Shown piece by piece: positions 25,310 to 34,519 of a stretch of 64,000 nucleotides of DNA. The notes beneath the pieces were generated by a model, which saw only the letters and a program-made list of their open reading frames with translations, was not told where the DNA came from and made no database searches. Every line of letters begins with the position of its first letter. Positions within the stretch are counted from its first letter, which is position 1. The stretch comes from Phascolarctobacterium sp. ET69 (GTDB lineage: Bacteria > Bacillota > Negativicutes > Acidaminococcales > Acidaminococcaceae). The stretch lies in NCBI RefSeq assembly GCF_023336935.1, contig NZ_JAMBLR010000002.1, positions 62,001 to 126,000 of the forward strand, written 5' to 3'. The translations under genes and the position numbers were made by a program.

Positions 25310-26737
25310 ATGAATACTAAAATGCTAAAAACATTCTTTGAAATAGGTGAAAACATTGCAATAGAATTTAAGCGCTGCGACAATCAGATAGAAGTTGATG
25401 TTTATGAAACTGTTTGTGCATTTTTAAACAGATTTGGCGGAGATATATTTTTAGGTGTATTAGATGACGGTACAGTAGCCGGTATTTCTGAAAAAGCTGC
25501 GCCACAATTGATAAAAAATTTTATAAAATGTATTAGCAATCCAAATCTTTTTTCTCCAACTATTTATTTGGTACCTGAAATAAAAAAATATAAAGGAAAA
25601 ACGATTATACACATTCATGTTCCGCCAAGTGCAGAGGTGCATAGATTTAAAAAAGTTATTTATGACCGTGTCGACGATGCTGACGTAAAAGTAACGGCAA
25701 CATCGCAAATAGCACAAATGTACATACGTAAACAAAATGTTTTTACTGAAAAAAGAATCTATCCTTATCTAAAAATGGATGATTTACGTTTAGACCTTTT
25801 GCCAAAACTTAGAAAAATGGCAGTCAATAATTCCGGCGAGCAAACACATCCATGGAACAGTCTTAGCGATGAAGAACTTTTAAAAAGCGCCGGACTTTAC
25901 GGAACAGACAGAACTACTGGAGAACACGGTTATAATTTAGCTGCTATTATGCTGCTTGGTAAAGATGAAGTTATTAAAGATGTTGTACCGGCATATATGA
26001 CTGATGCATTACTTCGCAGAATTAATACAGACCGTTATGATGACAGGGAGATTATACAAACCAATTTAATTGAAAGTTATGAACTTTTAATGGAATTTGG
26101 ACGTAAACATTTACCTGATAAATTTTATTTAGAGGGTGACCAAAGAGTAAGCCTTCGTAACATTATAACAAGGGAAATTATTGCTAACACTTTAATCCAT
26201 CGCGAGTATACAAGTTCGTATCAGGCAAAATTTATAATAGAAAATAATAGGATGTATGTAGAAAACGCTAACCGTTCCGTCCAGTCAGGTATAATAACAC
26301 CGGAAAATATGGAACCGAACCCTAAAAATCCTATTATTGCCTCGTTTTTTAGAAACATTGGATATGCTGACCAGCTTGGTTCTGGCGTAAGAAATTTGTT
26401 TAAATACAGTAAATATTATTCCGGAAAGGAACCGGAGTTTATTGAAGGCGATGTTTTTAAAATAATAGTTCCTCTAAATAGTGCTAATTCGGAATCCACC
26501 ACCCAATCCACCACCCAATCCACCACCCAATCTCAAAATGAAGAAGTGTGGAAATATATTATAAAATTACTACAAAATGAACCGGAGATATCCCAAAAAC
26601 AAATGGCAGAACGTTTAAAATTAAACGTAAATACAGTTAAATATCATATCAGAAAAATGCAGGAAGAAAATAAAATTAAACATATCGGGTCATTGCGTAA
26701 AGGAAAGTGGGTTGTAGTTATAAACGATGATAATTGA
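25310..26737 (+). CDS. AlbA_2 domain / HATPase-type ATP-binding regulator with C-terminal winged helix
   Basis: The protein has 475 residues. The AlbA_2 (divergent AAA-4, Schlafen-like) domain is at the N-terminus (GENIAIEFKR, then AFLNRFGGDIFLGVLDDG), a HATPase_c_4-like region follows (REIIANTLIHREY, then ADQLGSGVRNLFKY), and a winged helix ends it (EPEISQKQMAERLKLNVNTVKYHI). Between the last two lies a threefold STTQ repeat. Such proteins are called RecG-like regulators and are frequent in genomic islands beside restriction systems. GCCAAGGAGA precedes ATG 25310. Its low GC contrasts with the genes to the left. Confidence 0.87.
   Translation: MNTKMLKTFFEIGENIAIEFKRCDNQIEVDVYETVCAFLNRFGGDIFLGVLDDGTVAGISEKAAPQLIKNFIKCISNPNLFSPTIYLVPEIKKYKGKTIIHIHVPPSAEVHRFKKVIYDRVDDADVKVTATSQIAQMYIRKQNVFTEKRIYPYLKMDDLRLDLLPKLRKMAVNNSGEQTHPWNSLSDEELLKSAGLYGTDRTTGEHGYNLAAIMLLGKDEVIKDVVPAYMTDALLRRINTDRYDDREIIQTNLIESYELLMEFGRKHLPDKFYLEGDQRVSLRNIITREIIANTLIHREYTSSYQAKFIIENNRMYVENANRSVQSGIITPENMEPNPKNPIIASFFRNIGYADQLGSGVRNLFKYSKYYSGKEPEFIEGDVFKIIVPLNSANSESTTQSTTQSTTQSQNEEVWKYIIKLLQNEPEISQKQMAERLKLNVNTVKYHIRKMQEENKIKHIGSLRKGKWVVVINDDN
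26496..26533 (+). repeat. Short in-frame tandem repeat within the AlbA_2 gene
   Basis: A 12-base unit (TCCACCACCCAA) is repeated three times and encodes STTQ three times in the linker before the winged helix. Copy-number change keeps the frame, so it alters linker length only. Confidence 0.85.
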
Positions 26738-26868
26738 ATAAAACCAAAACGTTGCACAGAATTATAACGGAACAATCAAAACGTGAAGGATTGAGTTTAA
26801 ACCAATATGTTGCTAACATTTTAGCTTATGCCGCAGGTGAGCGCAACGCATTGACGAGGGAAAAGTAA
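26734..26868 (+). pseudogene. HicB-like antitoxin C-terminal remnant
   Basis: The frame reads KTLHRIITEQSKREGLSLNQYV then ANILAYAAGERNALTREK, typical of the C-terminal ribbon-helix-helix part of HicB-family proteins. The N-terminal domain and any HicA toxin are missing. It overlaps the stop of the upstream gene by 4 bases, with only a TTG as possible start. A second copy of the last 19 codons lies at 34390. Confidence 0.6.
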
Positions 26869-26907
26869 CAGTCAATATTGTAATTATGAACGATTGCGTA
26901 AAATTGT

Positions 26908-26963
26908 AACCAAAACTACCGATCTAATTTTTACTAAAATAATATAGAGCGGTAGTTTTGGTT
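26908..26963. terminator. Long-stem hairpin, probable bidirectional terminator
   Basis: AACCAAAACTACCG pairs perfectly with CGGTAGTTTTGGTT over 14 bp around a 28-base AT-rich loop, between converging transcripts. Confidence 0.6.
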
Positions 26964-27003
26964 ATCCAATTATAAATATTGTTCGTTTTGAATAAAATAC
27001 TTA

Positions 27004-28983
27004 TTAGTTTTGTTTGTCTTGTTCAAGTATAGTTTTGTTTTTCGTTTTAAATATATTTTTTATATCTTTCTGAAATAAACTACCACTACTAATTAAGCCA
27101 ACAGCTGTAGAAAAATGTTCTGTAATTTGAGATTGATATACATTTTCTAAAAAAATTGATAGAATTACTAATATAAAGACTAATAATATTTTACCAAAAA
27201 ATATTGCTATATTTTTCTTTTTCCTTGCCTTTTCTGCTGCTTCTGCTTCTTTGCGTTCATATTCTTTAATCTTATCTTGTAACTTAGCGTTTTCGTCATC
27301 TTTTCCTTTTATTATATCTTTTTGTGAAGCAATAGTAGCTTCTTTTTCAGATAGTGCTTTTTGCGAATTTGCTTCTAAAGTTGCAATAAATTCTTCCTTT
27401 TCTTTTAGTGAAGTTTTTGTATTTTTTATATTTTCTTCATATCTACTCAAATATTCAGTCGAAAAGTTCATTATTTCATCTATATTATCTCCCTTTAAAT
27501 CTTCTGGAAAGTTTGGTTTATTTCTAAGAGTAATTATTCGTGCTGCAACTTGATCTGCTGTTAAGTTACCATCTTCGTATTGCTTTTTCACTTCTGAAAA
27601 TGCCTTTTCTGCTTTCTTTGCAATACTTGAAGATAAAACAACTCGTGCTTTTAATAATGCACTTACGCTTGATGGGAATGCTTTTTTAGAAAAACTATTT
27701 CCCAACTTATACCATAATAGGTTAGTTATTCTATCAAGCGAAACGGCAAAATTAGAAACATTGTCAATACTTTCTTGATTTTTAATAATATTTGATTGTT
27801 TATTTGACATAATAAGAGTAACTTTCGTATTAGTTACAATGAGATGTTCAGAATCAAGATCATTGCAATAATAATTACCGTTTCGAAGTTTGTTAATGTT
27901 GCTTATAAGTTTTAGTGCAGTTTCTTTTTTATAATTTTTATCATCATCTTCATCATCTTCATCATCTTCATCATATTCAAAACTTTCTAAATTAGTTGCA
28001 AAATAATTTTCATCATAGTAATTATTATGATAATCTTCTATAATATTATAACTATATTGTAATTTATAATAAAAATCAGATTTTTTAACTTCTACATCAG
28101 CTGATGTACTACAACCATTTATTATGGCTTTCATAGCCGGTTTGTCTAATAAATATTGGCGTTTGCCATCAACTATTTCTTCAGCAGTTTTAAAAAAATC
28201 ATCAATTTCTCTTTTTATGTCAGAAAAATAACTAAGTGTAATTTTCTTTTGACCACTAGAGTTAGCTACTCGTACTTGCTCATAAAAATCATTTGCAAAT
28301 TGCTGATAAATATCACCATTATATCCAACCAGACTAAATAGAATTTCTGTACCTAAATAAAGTGTTAGTGGTTTGGTAATACTACCAGTTTCTCTAATAT
28401 TACAACTTAATCCCATATAAAGAATACTGCCTTCGCGTATTCTATTTAAGCCATCTTGAATATCTTTGTTATGTTCATTTTTTAGAATGAATTCTCCAAT
28501 GAAATCAGTGTATTTAGATGAAATTAAAGATGAATCATCAATTAAGAAATTTATCAGTTCTTTAGTTAATATTTCTTCGTTAATAGGTGCAAAATTTGTT
28601 CTGCTTAATACATAATTGGATAAATCTTTAAATATAAATGAATTATATTCATCGGCTTCTTTTCTTTTTAATTCGAACAATGATTTTGAATTAATTTTTG
28701 ACATTGAAACGTGATATATTCCATTTTCTAAAGAAATACCTGAAATATTTTTTAAAGTGGTTTTAATTACGGCTTCTGGAATTAAAAAGAAAAAATGTTC
28801 TTTTAATTTATTTTTCATTTCTACAGCAGAAAAACTATATAATGGGTCTGTTGTAATTATGTATATTATGAATTCTTTTAAAAGCTGATAAGAATTTTCA
28901 AACTTTTTTTCATCAGAAAGGCTTTTTAATGTAGCAAAAGAAGCTAATATGGAAGTCGTTTTCAAATTATCTATATTTATCAT
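27004..28983 (-). CDS. Unrecognised coiled-coil membrane protein linked to the Type I RM operon
   Basis: The protein has 659 residues and no family I recognise. The N-terminal 100 residues look like a winged-helix region (FSAVEMKNKLKEHF to LENGIYHVS). A central part follows, with an acidic run EYDEDDEDDEDDDKNY near residue 350. A long coiled coil occupies about 500-600, then a basic KARKKKN and a membrane segment (IAIFFGKILLVFILVILSIF), leaving a short tail. It starts 9 bases after hsdS on the same strand, so it is probably the last gene of the operon. Very AT-rich, like hsdS. A role as accessory or independent defence effector is inference. Confidence 0.8.
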   Translation of the reverse strand: MINIDNLKTTSILASFATLKSLSDEKKFENSYQLLKEFIIYIITTDPLYSFSAVEMKNKLKEHFFFLIPEAVIKTTLKNISGISLENGIYHVSMSKINSKSLFELKRKEADEYNSFIFKDLSNYVLSRTNFAPINEEILTKELINFLIDDSSLISSKYTDFIGEFILKNEHNKDIQDGLNRIREGSILYMGLSCNIRETGSITKPLTLYLGTEILFSLVGYNGDIYQQFANDFYEQVRVANSSGQKKITLSYFSDIKREIDDFFKTAEEIVDGKRQYLLDKPAMKAIINGCSTSADVEVKKSDFYYKLQYSYNIIEDYHNNYYDENYFATNLESFEYDEDDEDDEDDDKNYKKETALKLISNINKLRNGNYYCNDLDSEHLIVTNTKVTLIMSNKQSNIIKNQESIDNVSNFAVSLDRITNLLWYKLGNSFSKKAFPSSVSALLKARVVLSSSIAKKAEKAFSEVKKQYEDGNLTADQVAARIITLRNKPNFPEDLKGDNIDEIMNFSTEYLSRYEENIKNTKTSLKEKEEFIATLEANSQKALSEKEATIASQKDIIKGKDDENAKLQDKIKEYERKEAEAAEKARKKKNIAIFFGKILLVFILVILSIFLENVYQSQITEHFSTAVGLISSGSLFQKDIKNIFKTKNKTILEQDKQN

Positions 28984-28992
28984 TTTTAAACC

Positions 28993-30489
28993 TCATTTCA
29001 ATTTATCACATAATGACAAAAATTCTTTGATTTTAGCAATTATACGCTTTTGTTCGGCAAATGGTGGAAGAGGAATGTAGATAAATTCTTTCATATCTTC
29101 AGAGCCTATATTTCCTTGATTTGCAGTGCCGGTTTCTTTTTTGAAAATTAAATCGCGGATTATTTCGCTTTGTAAAACTTTTAACAAAAATTCTGGTACT
29201 AAACCATACACTATTCTAAAACATCCAACTCTTTGATTTAAAAACAAATTTCTAGCTTTTACATCATTTTTATTTATTTTGGTTGTATAAAGATAATCTT
29301 TTTTTCGTCTAGTTCCAGTCATTGTTATTAGTATATCATTAATTTGTATTTTAAAATTTTTGGTTTGAATGGAAAGTTCATCTGAAATATATACAGGTTT
29401 TGCATCAAGTAATAAAGTATCTTGCTTAATATTTCCTAATCTTAAAATTTGATTATTAGATTTTGATACATACGAATTACTTTTATAAGCGTATCCTCCT
29501 ATAAAAATTATTACTTCCCCCAACCTTACCCACTTCCAATTTTCCGGTATTTCAAATGGCTTTTCGTCGTCAGTGATTGGCGGCAAGGGCTTTTCTTTTT
29601 TTATTTTACCTTCTTTAATAAGTTTTTGTTTTTCGGCTTGTATTTGTTTGTAAAGATCTTCGGCATTGCCTTCTTCCGGGCGTTGGGGAACAAGCTTGCC
29701 CTGGATGGCAAGCTGTAAAACAGATTTTTGTAAATCATCGGGGAAACGTTTATTAAGCTGCTGTAATTTGTTATAGGCAGTTTCGTAACGTTCAACATAC
29801 GGCAAAAGTTCCTCGATTTTGGCAACAATACGTTTTTGCTCGGCAAGTGGGGGAAGTGGAACAATGAAAGAATTTATTGTTCCCATTGAAATATTATCAT
29901 TTGTTGAGTTCTTGCTGTCTTTTATTATTTTTTGTATTAATGGAGATAGCACAATAAAATTAATATATTCTTGATGAACGAAAATACTCCTAATTGTAGC
30001 AACTCGCTGATTTGTCATCATTTGTTCGTTAAGTTTTTTGACAAAATAACTTTTACCAACTGTTCCTCCAGTCATACATAATATAATATCTTTTTCTTTT
30101 AATAAAAATGGTTCTAAACTTTCATCAAAAATATGACGTACTATTTTAGTGTTTATAAGTCCATTTTCGTTAAAATCCGATATACGAATTACCCTTATAC
30201 CATTTTGTTTAAAGTTTTCACTTTTAAAAGCATATCCACCATTTATAAATGAAATTTCACCAAGCCTTACCCATTTCCAATTTTTCGGTATTTCAAAGGG
30301 CTTTTCATCATCAGTAATAGGTGGTAAAGGCTTTTCTTTTTTTATTTTGCCTTCTTTGATGAGTTTTTGCTTTTCGGCTTGTATTTGTTTGTAAAGGTTT
30401 TCGGCATTGCCTTCTTCTACGCGCTGCGGCACAAGTTTGCCTTGGATGGCAAGCTGCAAAATGCTGTTTTTAAGCTCCTGCGGCGTCAT
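28993..30489 (-). CDS. hsdS: Type I restriction-modification specificity subunit
   Basis: The protein has 498 residues with two target recognition domains (about 70-215 and 318-480), each ending in a conserved helical spacer (PLPPLAEQKRIVAKIEELL; PLPPFAEQKRIIAKI). Each is preceded by the same ~70-residue block beginning LQLAIQGKLVPQR. HsdS sets the bipartite DNA target and assembles with HsdM and HsdR. The recognition domains are AT-rich, a sign of exchange. It overlaps hsdM by 4 bases. Confidence 0.95.
   Translation of the reverse strand: MTPQELKNSILQLAIQGKLVPQRVEEGNAENLYKQIQAEKQKLIKEGKIKKEKPLPPITDDEKPFEIPKNWKWVRLGEISFINGGYAFKSENFKQNGIRVIRISDFNENGLINTKIVRHIFDESLEPFLLKEKDIILCMTGGTVGKSYFVKKLNEQMMTNQRVATIRSIFVHQEYINFIVLSPLIQKIIKDSKNSTNDNISMGTINSFIVPLPPLAEQKRIVAKIEELLPYVERYETAYNKLQQLNKRFPDDLQKSVLQLAIQGKLVPQRPEEGNAEDLYKQIQAEKQKLIKEGKIKKEKPLPPITDDEKPFEIPENWKWVRLGEVIIFIGGYAYKSNSYVSKSNNQILRLGNIKQDTLLLDAKPVYISDELSIQTKNFKIQINDILITMTGTRRKKDYLYTTKINKNDVKARNLFLNQRVGCFRIVYGLVPEFLLKVLQSEIIRDLIFKKETGTANQGNIGSEDMKEFIYIPLPPFAEQKRIIAKIKEFLSLCDKLK
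29518..29727 (-). repeat. Intragenic direct repeat of hsdS, copy 2
   Basis: It encodes about residues 255-324, nearly identical in protein to copy 1 at 30256-30471 (SVLQLAIQGKLVPQR through ENWKWVRLGE). Confidence 0.85.
30256..30471 (-). repeat. Intragenic direct repeat of hsdS, copy 1
   Basis: It encodes about residues 7-78 and matches copy 2. Recombination between the copies, or with outside hsdS genes, would remove or swap the first recognition domain. Confidence 0.85.
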
Positions 30490-31964
30490 TGGTTTTCACC
30501 CCGCAACAGTTTAGTAATGTCTGCCAGTACGCAGTCTATTTCGGTATTCAGCGCTGCGCGTTCTTCCTGATAGCGCTGGATTAAATCCATCGGGTCAAGT
30601 ATTTCTTCTTCTTCGTGTGGGTAGCCGCATAAATCAAGATTGTAGTTAAAATCTTCTATAAGCTGTTTTGCAGTATATTTTTTGGCTTTGTCAAAGCCGT
30701 CAATGTTAATTTCGGTGCGGTTATTCCACCAATCCATAACCGGCGTAAAATGTTCCAGCTTCATGGGCTTGGTTTTGCTAAAATGTTTGTAGCCTTTGGG
30801 CATATCAAGCCTGTAAAACCAGGTTTCTTCGGTTGGGTTGGTATTATCAAAAAACAAAATGTTAGTGGTAATGCTGGTGTAGGGCGCAAAAACGCTGCCC
30901 GGCATACGGATTACGGTATGCAGGTTAAATTCGGTAAGCAGTTTCTTTTTAATATTAATTTTGGCGTTATCTGTGCCAAACAAAAAGCCGTCTGGTAATA
31001 TTACTGCTGCCCTGCCGTTTTGCTTTAAGCGGTACATTATTACGGACATAAATAAATCTGCTGTTTCGCTGCTGGCAAGGTCAGCCGGGAAGTTGCTTTT
31101 TACTTCGCTCTTTTCGCTGCCGCCATAGGGCGGATTCATTAATACAACGTCAAAACAGTCGTCATCGGTGTAATTAAGCACTTTATGCAGCAGGCTGTTG
31201 TCGTGGTAAACTCGCGGCGTATCGACATCATGCAGAAGCAGGTTGGTTATGCAAAGCATATAAGGAAATTGTTTCTTTTCGATACCGTAAATAGATGTGC
31301 CAAAGGCTTCGCGGTCAGCGGTGTTTTTAATCTGCGGCTGCAATTCTTTCAGCCAGCTTGTTAAAAAACCGCCGGTGCCGCAGGCAAAATCTGCCATTTG
31401 CTCGCCAATCTGCGGTTTTATCATTTTTGCCATAAAATCGGTAACAGCGCGCGGAGTGTAAAATTCACCGGCAGAGCCTGCGCTTTGCAGTTCTTTTAAA
31501 ATATTTTCGTAAATTTCGCCAAAAGCGTGTATTTCGTCATAATCGCTTAAATCAAGCTCGTCAATTATATTGATAAGCTGTCGTAATTGTACGCCGTCTT
31601 TCATATAGTTGTTAGCGTCGGCAAAGGTAGTTTGCACAATGGCTTTTTTTATAGGCGTATCTTTATCTACGGGAAGTTTTTTCAGCGTGGGGAATAAAGT
31701 GTTGTTGACAAAGTTAAGCAAAGTGTCGCCCGTCATGGCTTTGCCGGATTTATCATCAACCGCCCAGTTTGCCCAGCGGCAGTTTTCGGGAATGATGGAT
31801 TTATAATCGCTGTCGTCAAATTCCCAGTCCTGCTCTTTGGCGTCATACACCTTTAAAAATAAAAGCCAGGTAATTTGTTCTATGCGTTGGGCGTCGCCGT
31901 TAATACCTGCGTCATTGCGCATAATATCACGCAGTCTTTTAACAAATCCGGTTAAATTACTCAT
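30486..31964 (-). CDS. hsdM: Type I restriction-modification DNA methyltransferase subunit
   Basis: The protein has 492 residues. After an N-terminal HsdM domain, GEFYTPRAV (about 166) and DFACGTGGFL (about 192) form the S-adenosylmethionine site, and MNPPYGG (about 277) is the N6-adenine catalytic motif. It methylates adenine to protect host DNA and, with HsdR and HsdS, forms the restriction complex. The gene starts 3 bases after hsdR ends. Confidence 0.96.
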   Translation of the reverse strand: MSNLTGFVKRLRDIMRNDAGINGDAQRIEQITWLLFLKVYDAKEQDWEFDDSDYKSIIPENCRWANWAVDDKSGKAMTGDTLLNFVNNTLFPTLKKLPVDKDTPIKKAIVQTTFADANNYMKDGVQLRQLINIIDELDLSDYDEIHAFGEIYENILKELQSAGSAGEFYTPRAVTDFMAKMIKPQIGEQMADFACGTGGFLTSWLKELQPQIKNTADREAFGTSIYGIEKKQFPYMLCITNLLLHDVDTPRVYHDNSLLHKVLNYTDDDCFDVVLMNPPYGGSEKSEVKSNFPADLASSETADLFMSVIMYRLKQNGRAAVILPDGFLFGTDNAKINIKKKLLTEFNLHTVIRMPGSVFAPYTSITTNILFFDNTNPTEETWFYRLDMPKGYKHFSKTKPMKLEHFTPVMDWWNNRTEINIDGFDKAKKYTAKQLIEDFNYNLDLCGYPHEEEEILDPMDLIQRYQEERAALNTEIDCVLADITKLLRGENQ

Positions 31965-31967
31965 CTA

Positions 31968-34307
31968 TTATCCTACCTCGTCCGTGTAAATTTCGTTTTC
32001 CAGTTCCTGCACAGCTTTTAAATAAGCGTCCCTGCTGCCAAAATAACTGGCAATTTTGCTGGGTTTGCCGTATTTTATAAACGGGTCAAGTTTTAAAATA
32101 TCGGTTTTTTCAATTTCATAAATGCCGGTGTTCATGTATTTATCAAGCAGGGCATTTAAAATTTCGCGTGCCATGCCGCTGTATTTACTTAAAAAGTCGC
32201 GCTTTTTAACGTTGTTGGCGCGTTCTTTGCGTGTCAGCGGCTTTTTATCAAAGGCAATATGGCAAATAAAATCAAAATCGTCTACTTCCGTCATATTTTG
32301 TTCTGCTTTTAATTTTTCAAGGTCAATGCCTTCGTTAAGCAGCATTTCGCGGATTTTTTCTTTCTTCTGCTGCGCCGTCCATTGCCTGATAAAGTTATCA
32401 AGTGAAGCATATTCGTCAAGAATGTTCTTTTTGGTGTAATCGACAATGCTTTCCTGCCGCAGTAGTTTGCCGTTAACATCGTAAACGGATACAGTTTTGT
32501 AAATTACTTCTACTTTACAGCCTTCTTTATTGATGATTGGTTTGGGTATATACGGTTCAGGCGGCGGTTCGGCAATGCCGCCGGTATTTTTGCCGCCTTC
32601 CGGGTAAGCACCCGGTTTTTTAGGCGTATATTCATCGTCAATTTCAATCGGCCCATCCCAATCAGGGTCGGCAAACAGGCGGGTTACGTTGCGGAAATCC
32701 ATTACTACAAAATGCGTTTTGCCTTCTTTGGGGCGTAAACGCGTGCCGCGGCCAATAATCTGTTTAAACTCCGTCATGCTGCCTATCATTTCATCAAGCA
32801 CGATAAGCTTTGTCATTTTACAGTCCGCACCTGTAGAAAGCAGCTTAGAGGTTGTGGCAATTACCGGGTATTTGGCGCTGACAGATATAAAATAATCCAG
32901 TTTGCTTTTACCGTATTCATCACTGCCGGTAATGCGCACAATGTAATCGGGGTGTTCTTTTACAATATCGCTGTTTAAGTTTACAAGTGCCTGGCGCATA
33001 CGTTCCGCAGCGTCTTCCGTTGGGCAAAAAACAATGGTTTTAGCCATGCGGTCTGTGGCTTTTAGGTAATTGGTAATTTCGGCAGCAACTTGTACAATAC
33101 GGTCTTCGATAATGATGTTGTAATCATAATCGCTGTTATTGTAAATACGGTCTTCTATTTCGTTGCCAAAAATATCCTTTTGCCCTTTATAAGGCCGCCA
33201 GCCGTCACCGATATTGGTTGTTATGTTGATAACTTTAAACGGCGCTAAAAATCCGTCTTCTATGCCTTCTTTAAGGCTGTAAGTATAAACCGGTTCGCCA
33301 AAATAGCTAAGGTTAGAAATGTATTTGGTTTCTTTTGGAGTAGCGGTCATACCTATTTGCGTGGCAGAGTTAAAATATTCCAAAATTCTGCGCCAGCGGC
33401 TATCGTCCTTAGCAGAGCCGCGGTGGCATTCGTCAACAATTATTAAATCAAAAAAATCGGGCTTAAAAAGTTTGCTGAAATGTTCTTCATCGTTATCGCC
33501 AATTAATTGCTGATACAGTGAAAAGTATACCTGATGTGAGGTTATTGTTGTTTTGTTGTCTTTAGCAACATTAATTTTATGAATTACTTTTTCGAGCGGA
33601 GCAAAATCCTGCTGAATAGACTGATCAACAAGGATGTTTCGGTCGGCAAGATATAAAATTTTATGTTTTATTTCGCTTTGCAGCAGGCGGTAAACTATTT
33701 GGAAGGCTGTATAGGTTTTGCCGGTTCCGGTTGCCATAACAAGTAAAAGACGGTTTTGCCCTTTGGCAATAGCGTCAAGAGTTCTGTTTATGGCAATACG
33801 CTGGTAATAGCGCGGCGGATAAGTTGTTTGGCTGCTGTAATAGGGCTGCTCTATAAGTGTTTCCTGTTCAGTATTTATATTTGCTTCCTGTTTATAGCGG
33901 GCAATTAATTCTGCCTGACTGGGAAATTCATTTAATTGTAATATGCGCTCTTTGCCGGTTAAAAAATCGTGCTCGGCAAAGCCATCTCCGTTGGAACTGT
34001 ATGCAAAAGGAAAATCGAGCATTTGGGCATATGCCATCGCTTGCTGCAAACCGTGAGAAATGCTGTGGTTATTATCTTTAGCTTCTACAACGGCAATAGG
34101 ATTATTGGCATTGATGTATAAAAGATAATCTGCACGTTTGGCAGGTCCGCGGCTGGCGATGTTTCCTCGCAAATTATATTGCCCGTCCGTTATCTGCGTT
34201 TCCATGGTTATGTTTTCAACATTCCATTTGGCTGTTATGGCAGGCGTAATATAGCGCAGCTTGATATCTTCTTCTGTCATGTTCTTTTTGGATAAAAGGG
34301 AACTCAT
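31968..34307 (-). CDS. hsdR: Type I restriction endonuclease subunit R (EcoEI-type)
   Basis: The protein has 779 residues. An N-terminal nuclease domain shows Asp60 and VVEAKDN (Glu75, Lys77). The SF2 motor follows with MATGTGKT (191-198), VDECHRG (DECH 292-295) and motif VI in KQIIGRGTRLRP. The C-terminal part fits the EcoEI R-type extension. It translocates and cuts unmethylated DNA. As the first gene of hsdR-hsdM-hsdS, it likely holds the operon promoter in the AT-rich 34308-34380 stretch. Confidence 0.95.
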   Translation of the reverse strand: MSSLLSKKNMTEEDIKLRYITPAITAKWNVENITMETQITDGQYNLRGNIASRGPAKRADYLLYINANNPIAVVEAKDNNHSISHGLQQAMAYAQMLDFPFAYSSNGDGFAEHDFLTGKERILQLNEFPSQAELIARYKQEANINTEQETLIEQPYYSSQTTYPPRYYQRIAINRTLDAIAKGQNRLLLVMATGTGKTYTAFQIVYRLLQSEIKHKILYLADRNILVDQSIQQDFAPLEKVIHKINVAKDNKTTITSHQVYFSLYQQLIGDNDEEHFSKLFKPDFFDLIIVDECHRGSAKDDSRWRRILEYFNSATQIGMTATPKETKYISNLSYFGEPVYTYSLKEGIEDGFLAPFKVINITTNIGDGWRPYKGQKDIFGNEIEDRIYNNSDYDYNIIIEDRIVQVAAEITNYLKATDRMAKTIVFCPTEDAAERMRQALVNLNSDIVKEHPDYIVRITGSDEYGKSKLDYFISVSAKYPVIATTSKLLSTGADCKMTKLIVLDEMIGSMTEFKQIIGRGTRLRPKEGKTHFVVMDFRNVTRLFADPDWDGPIEIDDEYTPKKPGAYPEGGKNTGGIAEPPPEPYIPKPIINKEGCKVEVIYKTVSVYDVNGKLLRQESIVDYTKKNILDEYASLDNFIRQWTAQQKKEKIREMLLNEGIDLEKLKAEQNMTEVDDFDFICHIAFDKKPLTRKERANNVKKRDFLSKYSGMAREILNALLDKYMNTGIYEIEKTDILKLDPFIKYGKPSKIASYFGSRDAYLKAVQELENEIYTDEVG

Positions 34308-34389
34308 ATATTTTCCCTCCTTTGCGCATATTTTGATACAGTTACTATTTTAAGTATAGTATAAATTTATAACATTAGCAATTATATAA

Positions 34390-34446
34390 AACATTTTAGC
34401 CTATGCCGCAGGGGAACGCCATGCACTGGCGGCAGAGAAGAAATAA
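34390..34446 (+). pseudogene. Second HicB-like C-terminal scrap
   Basis: NILAYAAGERHALAAEKK and a stop are encoded here. The DNA AACATTTTAGC-TATGCCGCAGG matches the remnant at 26734 almost base for base. A stop codon directly precedes the match, so only 18 residues of coding homology remain. Confidence 0.55.
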
Positions 34447-34466
34447 AAATTCATAATAAACAGAGC

Positions 34467-34505
34467 AAAACCGGCAGCCGATTTTTATATTAGCTGCCGG
34501 TTTAC
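34467..34505. terminator. Intrinsic terminator
   Basis: AAACCGGCAGC pairs with GCTGCCGGTTT just after the stop of the aldo/keto reductase gene (minus strand). Confidence 0.8.
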
Positions 34506-34519
34506 TTTTACACATAATT

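Noticed and set aside
32122..32439. Plus-strand gene inside hsdR
   Set aside because: It lies fully opposite conserved hsdR coding sequence and has no ribosome site or recognisable product.
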